Assembly: GCF_050947875.1 (NCBI RefSeq)
Contig: NC_134568.1
Coordinates: forward strand, 194,878,853-194,942,852
From: Dermacentor variabilis
Taxonomy: Eukaryota > Arthropoda > Arachnida > Ixodida > Ixodidae
Direction of reading: 5' to 3'
Length of the DNA stretch: 64,000 nucleotides
Below the pieces are notes generated by a model. It saw nothing but the letters and a program-made list of their open reading frames with translations, was not told the DNA's origin and did not search any database. This document shows, piece by piece, positions 21,481 to 32,192 of this stretch (the stretch's first letter is position 1; every line of letters begins with the position of its first letter). The position numbers and the translations under genes were made by a program.

Positions 21481-24400
21481 AGCGCCTTCACGACGGGCCT
21501 TTTGTTCTTCTCCGCGGCTGCTTTTGTTTTTTATTTCGTTTGCTTCCTCCACCCGCAGTGTTCATTCATTCGCCCCGAGGCACTCCCATGGCCGCCACGC
21601 ACGATGATGAGCCCCTCTAAATATTTTATTCTTGTTCCATTGTGCGACATTGCTTCGCTTTCCGGATGGTCGTCGGGAAATGAGCGTGACACTGTTCTTG
21701 TATGAGGCCTATATTGCACCTGACGGAAGTACTGGCTTCACGCTATCCGTGTGCAAGATCATAGCGCCAGGTACAGGACTGAAGCCAAGGAGGAAGACAG
21801 CGAGCTGAGTGGGGGGTACGAGACTTGCTTTCTACGTTCAGACCTCGAACGAACCAGTATTACCTGTTTTACGCGTTGTTTTCATTTGCGATCAGCGTAT
21901 TGCCCTCCTGTGACAAGGAACAATGGTGCGCATGTGTCAGAAAAAAAAAGAAAAGCAGAAGAAGGAGAATACCAAGAAGACAACAGACTTTGCGTCATTT
22001 ATTCTTCAGACATTGCCAACTGCAGCGCATCAACATGATGCCCGTCAGGCATTAATAAATGGCACGATTCTTAAATTCATCCTGACAGGATTCAGTAGTT
22101 TGCAAACGCGGATAATTCCGACGTTTCTGCAACTGACAACAAAAAAACAATACAGAAACACACACACCAGTGGATAAAAGTATACGCATCCATTGCATGG
22201 TCATTTACTGCGTTAATTATAACTGCAAATTTCTGTTCACAAGGTGAGTGTAGGTAAGTGGAATTAGCTGGGGCATCTAGTAGAGTGGTTGGTAGGCATT
22301 TGGTTCCTGCTGCTTCGTCTGACTTCTATATAGGCTGAGGTGCTATGAGGAAAGAAACTATTTGAAATAAAATCAAATAACTCGTAACAGCTACTGATGT
22401 ACAAGAACATAAAAATGAAAAAGAAAAATAGCGGAAGGCGCAATGTCACATTTAGGCGTGAAAAAAAAAGGATACGATAGAAAGAGAAAGAGTGAAGTTC
22501 AAAGGCATGCACAATGTGCGTGCTTACAAGGTCTGTCAGACGTAACAAACAAAGCAAAATATGAGCAATGCACGCTCCCCTGCCTGCGACGTCTCGAGAA
22601 ACAAACAGGTCACGTATCATTTCTAAAGAAAGCGCACGATTCTATAGTGCTATAATATTGACGCATAGTTATCGCCTCTGCTGGACATAACACGAATCCG
22701 TGAACAGTACATACTAGATGTCGTCATCTATTCATTAAAAGCACGTGTTGAGGAGAGAAATTTCTTTAAGTCTTATGCAGGAAGAGAGGAATAAGGCCCA
22801 CCTCTCCCTCTTAATTGGCGTGTTTTGCCATTTTAGTCTACTCAGTCATTCCTCCATATGTCAATCCTGCTGGGCACCTGTATACAAGGGCATGCGCACG
22901 AGATGCTGCTCAGTACACATAGTCCACAATTGAAACAAAAGCCTCACTGTATGAGGTTCTAGTGAGGCTGTTGCTGACCTAAGGCATGTCAAACTTCGTT
23001 GCTTGCAGTATGTCGCATAACTCAACTGTAGCTTATGCGGAGAGAAAATGCCGCGGGCCTTAGCTGTCTTGAATACGAGGCTCATTTCTGAAAATGTTTT
23101 CTTCTGACATGCTTCTCGTGAAGTTCAAGCAAAGCGAGCTCTACAGCAATGAAGAAATAACTTCGTATTTCTTCTTCATATCATCTATCCGTACACAGGC
23201 TTGTGGTTGTGGGTAAATTCATAGTGGTAAAAGATACCCGCAACGTTCGTCAGCGGTAACGTTTGCAGGATATGCTAATGCAACTTAGAACCGCTTTTTC
23301 GATCTGTTATTGCCGATAGTGGGTGACATTTATCTGAATAGAGACGAGGAAGAAGAGGTGGCATGTTTTTCGTTTCGCAGCAAGGTTGCGCCCTTGTGGT
23401 GAATGGGCGCTGACAAGCGCACTTGAAGTGTCCTTCAGCACACCAAGACATACATGAGGACACCTTGCCATCATCAAGGCGAACTTGTTGCCTGCTGAAT
23501 GTGCTAATCCTTGTAGTGCTCGCAAAGAGTATCATATTGTTTACCACCCCAAAGCCACATGTGACATGAACTGGCGTCCGTACAGCCGCCCCGCCAAGTA
23601 GACCGCCAATTGGTCGCCTTAGTCTCCACCATTTACAAAGCGTTTGCCATGTCATATACGTCTTTCAAGCCCCTGCAAGAAAGCGATGGCTTTAGGCAAT
23701 ATGAGAATTATGGCTATCGATACACATATTGAAATTGTTCTCACGTTCATAGTATAGTACCCTTGACTTTTCAGCGAAAAGGCTCTCGTCACCCTTAGGG
23801 ATTCTGTTTTCCACAGTTGATCGTGTCTGCATTGAAGGCTGAATATACCGTCGATCGAAGACACTCATCTCCAGATTGATAATATTTATTTTGCATAGTG
23901 ATAAGCAAAAGTCAGCAAGTCGGAGTGCTTTGGAGTCGGCAAGCGCATTTGCACGTCATTTTCGCAAATACGTAGGTATTGCTTCTTCTATTGTAATACA
24001 ACTTTGTATCGAGAAATTTAAGAGAAGAATGATAATTATACCAATACAGCACTAGATATTGTACTCTGACTTGCGAGGGAAGACGGCAAGTAAATATATT
24101 TAGTATCTCCACTATTATTCGCCCGTTTTATTCCTGCGTGCGTGGCCTCCTAAAAGAAATTGGTGCGCGAGCGCCAATTGTGTTAAGAGCTGTGGGAAGC
24201 TAGAACGCGAATGTGCACTGCTCAAATACGCGAAATACAAGTAGCACATCACATTCTAGGCTGAAAAAAGCTAAAACTTCAGCTTGTGTGAGTCTTTAAC
24301 TCTTTACGTTATAATGGTTACACGAATACTAGCTGTAACGTTCATTGACTGTGACGAATCATAACGCATAAGTGGTATCTTTCCTGTTTTTTTTTCCTCT

Positions 24401-24508
24401 GTATTCTTTTCACCAGCATTTCACGACAGCTGCCGCACGTCTCGGGGCTGTTCGAACAGGCGTTCTTATTGCATGGTATAGAGGACGGTGCCTGCGGTAT
24501 CAGCATAT
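21481..24508. other. No gene recognised
   Basis: Three kilobases of intergenic or intronic DNA without recognisable coding sequence, SINE or LINE. Short A-runs at 21940 and 22463 are unremarkable. Confidence 0.4.
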
Positions 24509-24682
24509 TGTCACGAAATGACAATTGAAGATGTACCCGGCGTCGGCGAGACAGACAGTTGTACAAGATGGCGTACACAAAACTCAAGCCGGCGTCCTCA
24601 GCTTCTACTTCTTCTTCAGCGCCCGCCTCCTGCCGAGCGCGCTTTCCAGTCCCAACTTCTTTCTCAGCGCTGGCTCGTGACA
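24509..24682 (-). repeat. Candidate 3' LTR of the gypsy element
   Basis: On the minus strand the segment begins TGTCACGAG and ends TCGTGACA, giving an 8-base inverted terminal repeat. It lies 100 bases past the end of gypsy Pol, with a purine-rich GGCGGGGGAATAATG just before it (24703-24689). The position, TG...CA ends and length suit a short Ty3/gypsy LTR. No second LTR copy is in the window, so this rests on position and ends only. Confidence 0.5.
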
Positions 24683-24785
24683 CATAGCGGCATTATTCCC
24701 CCGCCAAAAGAAAGGCATCGCCCCGATGCTTACTAAACTAGAAAGTAGAAAGGCGGAAGTCATATGAGATTGGATTGGCGCCGCC

Positions 24786-26100
24786 TTAACGCGCGAAATA
24801 CGGCTTGAGGCGAATAACATGCACTATCTCTGAGTGGTGCTGTCGACGCCGAGGCGACGCGGCACCGTCGAGAATGACCACATAGTTCACTTCACTAACG
24901 CGGCGTATCACTTTGTAGGGTCCAAAGTATCTACTAAGCAGCTTCTCAGACAACCCCTGGCGACGGACTGGAGTCCACACCCAGACTTGGTCACCTGGCT
25001 GGTACTTGACTTGCCGATGCCGAAGGTTGTAGCGTCGTGCGTCTCTTTCTGCTGCTTCGTGATGTGTATGCGCGCGAGTTGACGAGCTTCCTCTGCGTGT
25101 TAAGTTGCGCGGCGTCGGAAGTAAGTGGTGCGTCGGTGTCGTGCGGGAGCATAGAGTCTAGCGTGGTCTGGATCTCGCGCCCGTAGACAAGACGGAACGG
25201 TGTGAATCGCGTGGTTTCCTGAATGGCGGTGTTGTACGCGAATGTAACGTATGGCAGGACTTGATCCCATGTTTTATGCTGGACGTCCACATAAATAGAC
25301 AGCATGTCAGCAGTGGTTTTGCTTAGCCGTTCCGTCAGTCCATTGGTCTGCGGATGATAGGCAGTCGCCTTGCGATGCTGCGTACAGCTCAGCTCGAATA
25401 TGTCCTCTATCAGTTGGGCTGTAAAGGCAGTGCCTCTGTCGGTGATGACATGTGATGGGGCACCATGTCTGAGGACTATGTGATCGATAAAGAACTGGGT
25501 AACTTCGTAGGCCGTGGCACGTTGTACAGCTTTCGTCTCGGCGTAGCGTGTTAGATAGTTCGTGGCGACTATAATCCACTTGTTTCCGCTGGATGACAAG
25601 GGAAATGGTCCCAGAAGATCCATGCCGATTTGATCAAACGGCGCCCTAGGTGGTACGATGGGTTGGAGTAACCCCCCGGTTTTCAAAGACGGCGATTTCT
25701 TGCGTTGACACTCACGGCAGCTTTGCACGTAACGCTTCACCGTGGTAGAAAGTCTGGGCCAGTAGTACGTCTGACGTACTCTCGCAAGAGTGCGTGAAAA
25801 TCCCAAGTGTCCAGACGTGGGCTCATCATGGCAGGCCAGGAGAATGTCATCACGGAGGGCGGCAGGTACGACCAATAGATACTCTTTGTCGCTGGCACTA
25901 CAGTTTTTCTTGTAGAGGACACCCTTTCGGAGGCAGAAGTTCGAGAGACTGCGAGAAATGTGTCGTGGGATTGTAGCATTCTTGCTTTCTAGGTGATCGA
26001 TGAGAGGGCGTATTTCGGCGTCCTCGCGCTGCCGTATGTCGTGTGCCGTATGCACCCCTGTCTCCTCGAGGCGAAAAGTAGCCGTTCCAGGTGGGAGTGA
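24786..26100 (-). pseudogene. Ty3/gypsy Pol 3' part: integrase
   Basis: A 354-residue frame (26055-24991) covers most of an integrase, which inserts retrotransposon DNA into the genome. It has the HHCC zinc domain (H76, H83, C113, C116) and catalytic residues D146 (GMDLLGP), D206 (ITDRGTAF) and E242 (NGLTER), spaced DD35E as expected. After PLTSDAAQ a frameshift breaks the protein. The second frame 24980-24786 carries VWTPVRR.GLSEKLLSRYFGPYKVIRRVSEVNYVV, the GPY/F module, ending HVIRLKPYFAR. Upstream, YKQALSLPPGTATFRLEETGV at about 26110-26050 extends the match. Reverse transcriptase and gag are missing, so this is a truncated relic next to its candidate LTR. Confidence 0.88.
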
Positions 26101-26216
26101 AAGCGCTTGCTTATACGCCTAGCGTATCAGTCTGTCGAGTGCCTCCACTTTCCCATTGCTGAAATTTAAATATGCCGCCGAGTACGCAATGCGACTAGAA
26201 CCAGATACCGCACAAG

Positions 26217-26985
26217 TTAGATATGGTCCTCTTCCTTCAATTCACTCTTCCTGCTGGTAATTCGTTGCATCATGCGCAATATCTGCGTGGTCGCGTATTG
26301 TAGCTTCTGTATGGCGTATCCTCCGCCCCCGTCGTTTTGTAAGTGTAAGCTGAAGATACTAAGTCCGTCCACCTTGGGAATTTCTCTAGGACCAATTCGC
26401 AGGGGGATGGTGGGTGCCTGGGTTGCTGATCGGCCACGTGAGCGCTTCTCGATTATGAGAAGCTCCGACTTTTCCGGCGCGCATTGCTGTCTGCATGTAT
26501 CCGCGTATCTTGCTACAACGTCCACTGCCTCCTGCAATACCTATTGTTGTTCTCCCATGGACCCTCCGACCGTCCATATCGCAATGTCGTCTGCATACAA
26601 GGCATCTCTCATCCCCAGTATTTTCTCGAGTTGGGCTGGAAGTTTCATCATGGCACACGTTGAAAAGTGTCGGTGACAGCACTGCTCCTTGTGGCGTTCC
26701 TCTGTTAGGCGTGTCTACTAGCTGTGATCTCACATTTCCCAGCCCTACTGTGGCTGTACAATGTGTGAGGGAAGCCCTCACATAGCTGTACGTTCGTCGG
26801 CTGCAATTCGTGTCACTGAGATTTGCTAGCATGGCTTTTTGCTTCACGTTGTCAAATGCGCTTTTTAGGTCCAGTGCAAGAGTTGCTTTCGGGCAGCCAC
26901 TGCGTTGCTGCATTCAGCCCTTCCTCTTCGAGCTCAAGAAGCACGTCTTGCGTTGACAACGTGGGCCTAAAAGCAAACATCGTGT
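26217..26985 (-). pseudogene. RNase H-type LINE reverse transcriptase fragment
   Basis: The minus strand reads ATLALDLKSAFDNVKQKAML (first catalytic aspartate), SYVRASLTHCTATVGLG, NRGTPQGAVLSPTLFNV, then after a frameshift LYADDIAIWTVGGS (catalytic pair), and in another frame VLQEAVDVVARYADTCRQQCAPEKSELLIIEKRSR. This is the palm of a LINE reverse transcriptase of the same broad type as the element at 10016-13045. It stops abruptly at 26217 near the gypsy relic, and has at least two frameshifts. Confidence 0.82.
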
Positions 26986-27084
26986 TCGGCATTAATTGAT
27001 GTTCTTCGATAGGCTACAGACGCACTCTGGATGAATGTTCGAGATTGGATGTTCCAGAAGAGAGGAAAATAGATAAATTCGAAA

Positions 27085-27175
27085 GGCGTGGAGGTTAACC
27101 GGAAGGATAACATCCAGTTTGCTAACATGCACTGGGGAAGTGGTAAGGGAAGACAGAAAGGTAACGAAGAAAAGC
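27085..27175 (-). mobile_element. LINE 3' tail (inverted copy)
   Basis: On the minus strand, CCCCAGTGCATGTTAGCAAAC followed by GGTTAACCTCCACGCCTTTC matches the tail blocks at 7720-7777 and 50905-50965 with a few changes. Body sequence upstream (27176-27300) is not recognisable. Confidence 0.55.
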
Positions 27176-27644
27176 GCACAAACCGAAAGAGAGCGAGAAG
27201 ATGACCCAAGGGGCGTGTATGTAGCCTTAACCATATTTAGGCGATAGCGCCCCATACATAGCAGACATCTCCTCCGCTTCGAGCGGGGCCACTTGATGGG
27301 CAGCCATTGCAACGAGCTTAAAGCCAAGATACTAAGGATAATACGGAGTTCCAAATGGGGTGCAGTGATTACGACAAAATATACGGTGTCATATATGTCA
27401 TTTGGAGATCGTGATTGGCAGCGAGGTTATCAGTCGTGTGTCTGCGGTGGCAATACGGTGCGTCACTACATTGCGTTAGTGCTAATCACATTATGAACGT
27501 CCAGATTGGTCGTGTGATGGGCTCTATCGGAATTCTCTTTTATTGAAGAAGACCGAAACGACGTGGGACAGGAACCAACGAACTAACGCTTACCTGTTTC
27601 TCACATAGGGAAAAAAGCAAGGGTCCAACTGCAAAAACTTGGAG
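27176..27644. other. No gene recognised
   Basis: No supported coding or repeat feature; possibly decayed LINE 3'UTR at its left end. Confidence 0.35.
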
Positions 27645-28110
27645 ACCCGCCACGGTGGCTTAGGGCCGATTTGCGCTCGAGCCGCCCATCGCCGCAAGCC
27701 GCACCGCACGCGTGCGGTCGCGCGAAAGATTGCATGTATCAAACACTTGTGCACAAATTTCGGTTTACAATGTCTAAGGTATACACTGTGCACACAGTGT
27801 AAATGGTAATTTGTGCACAAGTGCTGGATACGTGCAATTTTCCGCGCGACCACAAGCGTGCGGTGCGGCTTGCGGCGATGGGCGGCTCGAGCGTAAATCA
27901 GCCCTTAGTGGCTATAGTTTTGCGCTGCTAAGCATGAGGTCGCGGGATAAAATTCGGACGGCAGTGGCCTTATTTCAATCGGGGAGAAATACAGATGCGC
28001 CCGTGTCACCTGAATGTTAGAGATCCCGTAGTGCTGAAAATTAATCCGGAGTCCCCCACTACGGCATGCCCTATAATCAAATCACAGTTTCGACACGTAT
28101 AGCCCCACAA
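27645..28110 (+). mobile_element. Ruka-type SINE split by a MITE
   Basis: The SINE head CCCGCCACGGTGGCTTA stops at 27662 and resumes at 27905 with TTAGTGGCTATAG, then the B box (GGGATAAAATTCGG, altered), body and 3' end (about 28095-28110, near GTATAGCCCC). Removing 242 inserted bases plus one TTA restores a continuous SINE. It is on the plus strand, opposite to the other copies here. The polymerase III promoter is physically split, so the copy is silent. Confidence 0.85.
27663..27904. mobile_element. Fold-back MITE, PIF/Harbinger-like
   Basis: A 242-bp insertion with very long terminal inverted repeats: about 95 bases from each end pair with only scattered mismatches, beginning GGGCCGATTT on the left and GGGCTGATTT when the right end is reversed. 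It is flanked by the trinucleotide TTA (27660-27662 and 27905-27907), and the uninterrupted SINE consensus has one TTA there. A 3-bp TTA duplication with GGGC-type ends is the hallmark of PIF/Harbinger. The centre has a second small palindrome, ACACTGTG.CA.CACAGTGT near 27783. No coding capacity. Confidence 0.82.
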
Positions 28111-28185
28111 TTGATTGATTCAGGAACTTGTGGCAGGAAATGTCTAAGCTTTTATGGCGAGCTTCCATAGTACAAATGAAGTGAC

Positions 28186-28845
28186 TGTTGTGACGGTTGG
28201 CGTGTAGCACCCCGGGCACAAAGGATGCTCAACCATCATGCCTCATCGAAACGAAGGATGGATTCCCAATTTGTTATGGTTGTCTCGAATGGTCGCCGGT
28301 CTGGCGGATGCCCCACGGTGCTTACAGGCCCCTTCCTGTGCGTGCGTGAAAGCCCTTTCCGCGAACTATCCGACTCTAGGAGAGACCCTTTTCCGCGAAC
28401 CAACGTCGCCTAGAAGAAAGGATCAGCCGCCTATGTCGGACCTGCGGGTTGCCGCCAACGGAGGCAAGCAAGTGCAACGTCGCCTAGGAAAGTGGGAGCA
28501 GCCGCAAAGCAACAACGGGGACGTGCAACATCGTCGAGGAACGTGGGAGCAGCCGAGAAGCCCCGGCGGGGACTCAGTGCATGTCACGTGACGTTGATGG
28601 GAGCAAGATCCCGCCTACGATATTAGTGGGCCTATTTAAGGGGCCCCGCAATGTATCTTTCAATTCATTCATTATCTTCTTTTACATCTTTTACCAACCT
28701 TTGAATAAACAGTGCAAGTTTCGCACTAGAAATCGTCTCGTCCCTGCCTCGTCGCCATGGTCTACCGGACGCTTCCAGCCCGCCGATAACGCCACGCTAC
28801 CCAATAGTAATGCCGGTCGAGCTTCGACAAACAGGCGTCGCAACA
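28186..28845 (+). repeat. Probable solo LTR
   Basis: A 660-bp segment begins TGTTGTGACG and ends CGTCGCAACA, an imperfect inverted terminal repeat with TG...CA ends. Inside are a TATA-like TATTTAAG at 28633-28640 and AATAAA at 28704-28709, in the right order for U3, R and U5. The middle contains repeated units around CAACGTCGCC and GGGAGCAGCCG (28395-28560). No internal coding region adjoins on either side and no clear target duplication was found, so solo LTR is inferred. Confidence 0.5.
28633..28709 (+). promoter_or_regulatory. TATA-like box and polyadenylation signal of the candidate LTR
   Basis: TATTTAAG (28633-28640) lies 64 bases before AATAAA (28704-28709). In an LTR this pairing marks the start and end of the R region. 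It is only meaningful if the enclosing LTR call is right. Confidence 0.4.
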
Positions 28846-29299
28846 TTGTGCACAGGAAAAAAAAAGCACTTACCACTCTTAAAAAAGTAAGTGCTAAGTA
28901 AGCGCCCACAGCAGATTGAGTTCCGAAGTCATAAAAAAAAAAGCAGGTGAGACACTTACAGGGCAAAAAAAAAAAAAGAAAGCGGGGGACCGCTACATTT
29001 GCCTTCAATTAATTAAGTACGTTGTCAGCTACGGTTTTGTTTGTACGCTTTTTGTTATGCCTTAATAATTTTGTGCCACTCCCAAGATAGAATTCCTCCA
29101 CATCCTCGTACTGCTTACCCTGGGTATATCTGCTATACTTATACCTGCTAAGTAGTTTCTGTATGTATATTAAAACACACACAACACTCACATATGCACA
29201 TGCATTCAGACAGACCAACACACATGCGCGAACACGTGCTAAGCATACGTGAGAGACACTGGATATTAAAGTGACAGCGATTTGGGGAAGAACCGTAAG
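28846..29299. other. No gene; several A-runs
   Basis: Short poly(A) runs at 28856, 28933 and 28966 and an AC-rich stretch near 29170. No feature is supported. Confidence 0.4.
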
Positions 29300-30960
29300 G
29301 AAGCATCACGAGGCTGGAAGATCGAGCGCGTCACTCATTTCATTGCCAGTGAGCGCATATACTACCCGCGCGCCAGCTATAGCGTGGCTCCGACAGCGAG
29401 AGGGAACTTTTCAGCCGCGCCGGTGATCAACCGTCCGTCCGTGTCGTCTGCATGCACGCTCTAATTGGATAGAGGGAGCTCGCTCCGTCCGCCGGTCATA
29501 TTTCAGCGCGCGCGCGCGCGTCTGTGGCGTCCGAAAGCGCTCCTAACCTCGAGGGAGCCGTTGCTACAGAATTATATTTGTTTAATTTTAGCCCCTCGCG
29601 TCATTCTCCTCTCTACTTGCCCTCTTTCTGACATGATCGGGGCAGCGAGACGAAATAACGAGCGATAACGCTTTAATAATAGCGTTGTATATTGAGGCAC
29701 AGTGAATTAACGGCTGGTGCAAATTTTCTAAAAAAAATTGTTAAGGGCAGAGAGATAAGAGAGGGAGCTATGAACAAGAACAATAAGTGGCACACAAGTC
29801 GGGCACGAAAGCAGGCGCTAAAGCGCGAAACAGAATTACCCTAGTAATTCACCTCGTCACTCAGCGAAGATCGAGGTCGTCATTTTTCACCGGCAACACA
29901 GATGAACACGGCAGCAATCCCCCCCACATTCCTTCTTCGTAGTCTCCTTCTGCTCGTGCGTGCCAAGAAGTCGGCCAAGCGCCGCCCCTTTTCTGCGTTC
30001 TCGGCCCGGAGGCGCAAAGAGTGTTGAGCGGCCAGAATAGCCGTGAAGCGAAAACCGAAACCAACAAGAAAAGTATAAGAGGAAACAAAGGAAAAGACAG
30101 CGTGTAAGGAACAATGGAGAGCGAACGAGCGTGGCCTCTCGCACACCTCGACGGGGGATAGCCATCGGTCCTCATAAACAAGAGTTATCCCATGTGCTCA
30201 CGTCCGCTCCCTCATCGGCAGGCAAGATGATTGACCGCGCGCGAGCTCCTCGAATGAAGAAAGCCCCGTGGTAGTGCAGCATCCGCTGCAACACGCGGGA
30301 GCCAACAATGGATGAAGCGGACAACAGCTGCTGCAATAGTTGCTGCTCCGGCCGGTATCGAGCGGCTGGGGCGCGCGTTCGCTGCGGCCGCTGGCCGCCT
30401 TTTGACGGGAGCCCGCTTGCACCACCGTGGTGAACGGCGGCCGTGTAGGTGAGATGAGTGGAGGGCGGGGGGGGGGGGGGGGGGGCAGTGCAGCGTGCAC
30501 TTTTGGAACACGCGCTCACCACTCCGGTTTTGCCTATATGGCTTCATTGACTCGAAAACGCCTGCGTGCACGCGCGCACGTCAGACCATTCCTGTACGCA
30601 CACCACGCTGCTGCTCAACGCCGTTGCGTGCAGGCGACGTGGGACGATTTACTCGTGTCGCGGGGATGTCGTCGCTCACTGGACGATGCGCCTTCAGGCT
30701 GCACAATGGCCGCCTCCCACTCCTTCCCATCTCCGACTCGAACACGCGCGCGTGCGTGCAGCTGTCCGAGCGGAGTAATGGCTCTCATAATCGGTGGCGC
30801 CAGGCACGGCGCCGCCGATTGTGTGCTCGAGGAATCAATTTCAAATCCGTTGTACGTTTCACAAAATGCCCATTCAGCGTTTCAGAAGTTCCTCCGCCGT
30901 CGTCGCGAGTTTACAATATATACGGCACGGGAAATTAGGGGCGCGTAATGGGCCTTTCAA
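29300..30960. other. CpG-rich block with G-run
   Basis: High GC and CpG with (CG)n at 29507-29520 and a 19-base G run at 30467-30485. Long open frames overlap on both strands (173 and 147 residues plus; 119 and 116 minus), as expected where stop codons are rare, and none looks like a protein family. A promoter-like CpG-rich region is possible. Confidence 0.3.
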
Positions 30961-32192
30961 CTTGGCTAATGGAAAGTTCTTGTTAGAAACAGTCTTCCAG
31001 GCTCGAACATCGGCTATTCTACGTATGCGAGCGCGTGTCCTTTTTATTTACGTTTTTACTTTTGTTTATTCCTCCGTTCAATGCGTCACACGGGCCCAAG
31101 CCAAACTTTTAAACTGTCGACATCAATAAAAATGTGGCGACCACACAAATGGAAGACCGCACAAAATTCGCATGACCGCAATCATTCGGTGCGTCGCTTT
31201 TCTCTAAGATATGCAGGGATAATCAGAAATGAAACCGAGGTTGTCCTAACTTTTTTTGTATGAAATTATACGAACGACGGATTTCGGACATTGAACACTG
31301 TTCACACTGAACACTGAACAATGTTTACAGCGCGGACAGAGAGGGGTATCTTTCTGGGCAAATACTAGATATTTTTGCCAGCTTAATGCGCCTACAGCCT
31401 ACTACTTCACATGATACTGTTGATACTGTTGACATATGAAATGGCTTATGTGGATGGCGGGGCAGATGTCACTGCATCTTTAATGGAAGGAATATAAAAG
31501 TTCTATGCTTTCATTAAATGTGTATGTCGCAGAGATTTCCATCGTGGATGATGGCTGCTGCTCATTTTCTATAAGCCAAACAATATAGTGAAAACACAGG
31601 CTGGACGGAGAAAGAAGCAATCATTATAAATGGGAAAGGTAAGAAAAGTGGGAACGCGCTTACCTACAGTAAACAGAAAGTGCAAGCAGCCGTGTTGTAC
31701 ATTGCTTCGCTTAGAAATTATACAGGAAGTCCTAATAGTATGTTAACAAATGAAAATATTATTTAGATGCAGTGACAGGTGGTTTAAATTAATTGCAAGG
31801 GCGCGAAGTGTACATTGAAATTTGTGTAACATTCACTACCAAGCTAGAAGTTCACAAATAATTCAGACACACTTCGCAGAAACACAATGCAGCGCAGCGC
31901 GGGAATTTGTAGCAATTGGTTCAAAATGGTTCGACAAGATTAAAAAAATATTGTGTAGACTGTATCACGGTCGCAGCCGTACTTAAGTGCCTCAAAAGTA
32001 TTCTGCGTGCTGCAGATGGTGTATGGAAATTACGTAACCAAATACAAAAGTTGCATTTATTCACGCATTAGAAAGCTTACATGCGTAAGTTATGTCACAG
32101 CTAGATGGGGATCTTACGGCCTAATTTTGCAATCTTGATCGCTCTCTATTCGTAGTGGGCCCGTCTGCATTATAGTGGGTGCTTGGGCACCA
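30961..32192. other. No gene recognised
   Basis: AT-rich intergenic sequence. A short direct repeat of GAACACTG occurs at about 31293-31318. The downstream end is the 5' break of RTE copy 2. Confidence 0.4.

Noticed and set aside
29861..30948. Overlapping frames up to 173 residues in the CpG-rich block
   Set aside because: Stop codons are rare in GC-rich DNA. The frames overlap on both strands and show no domain, splice signal or conservation pattern.
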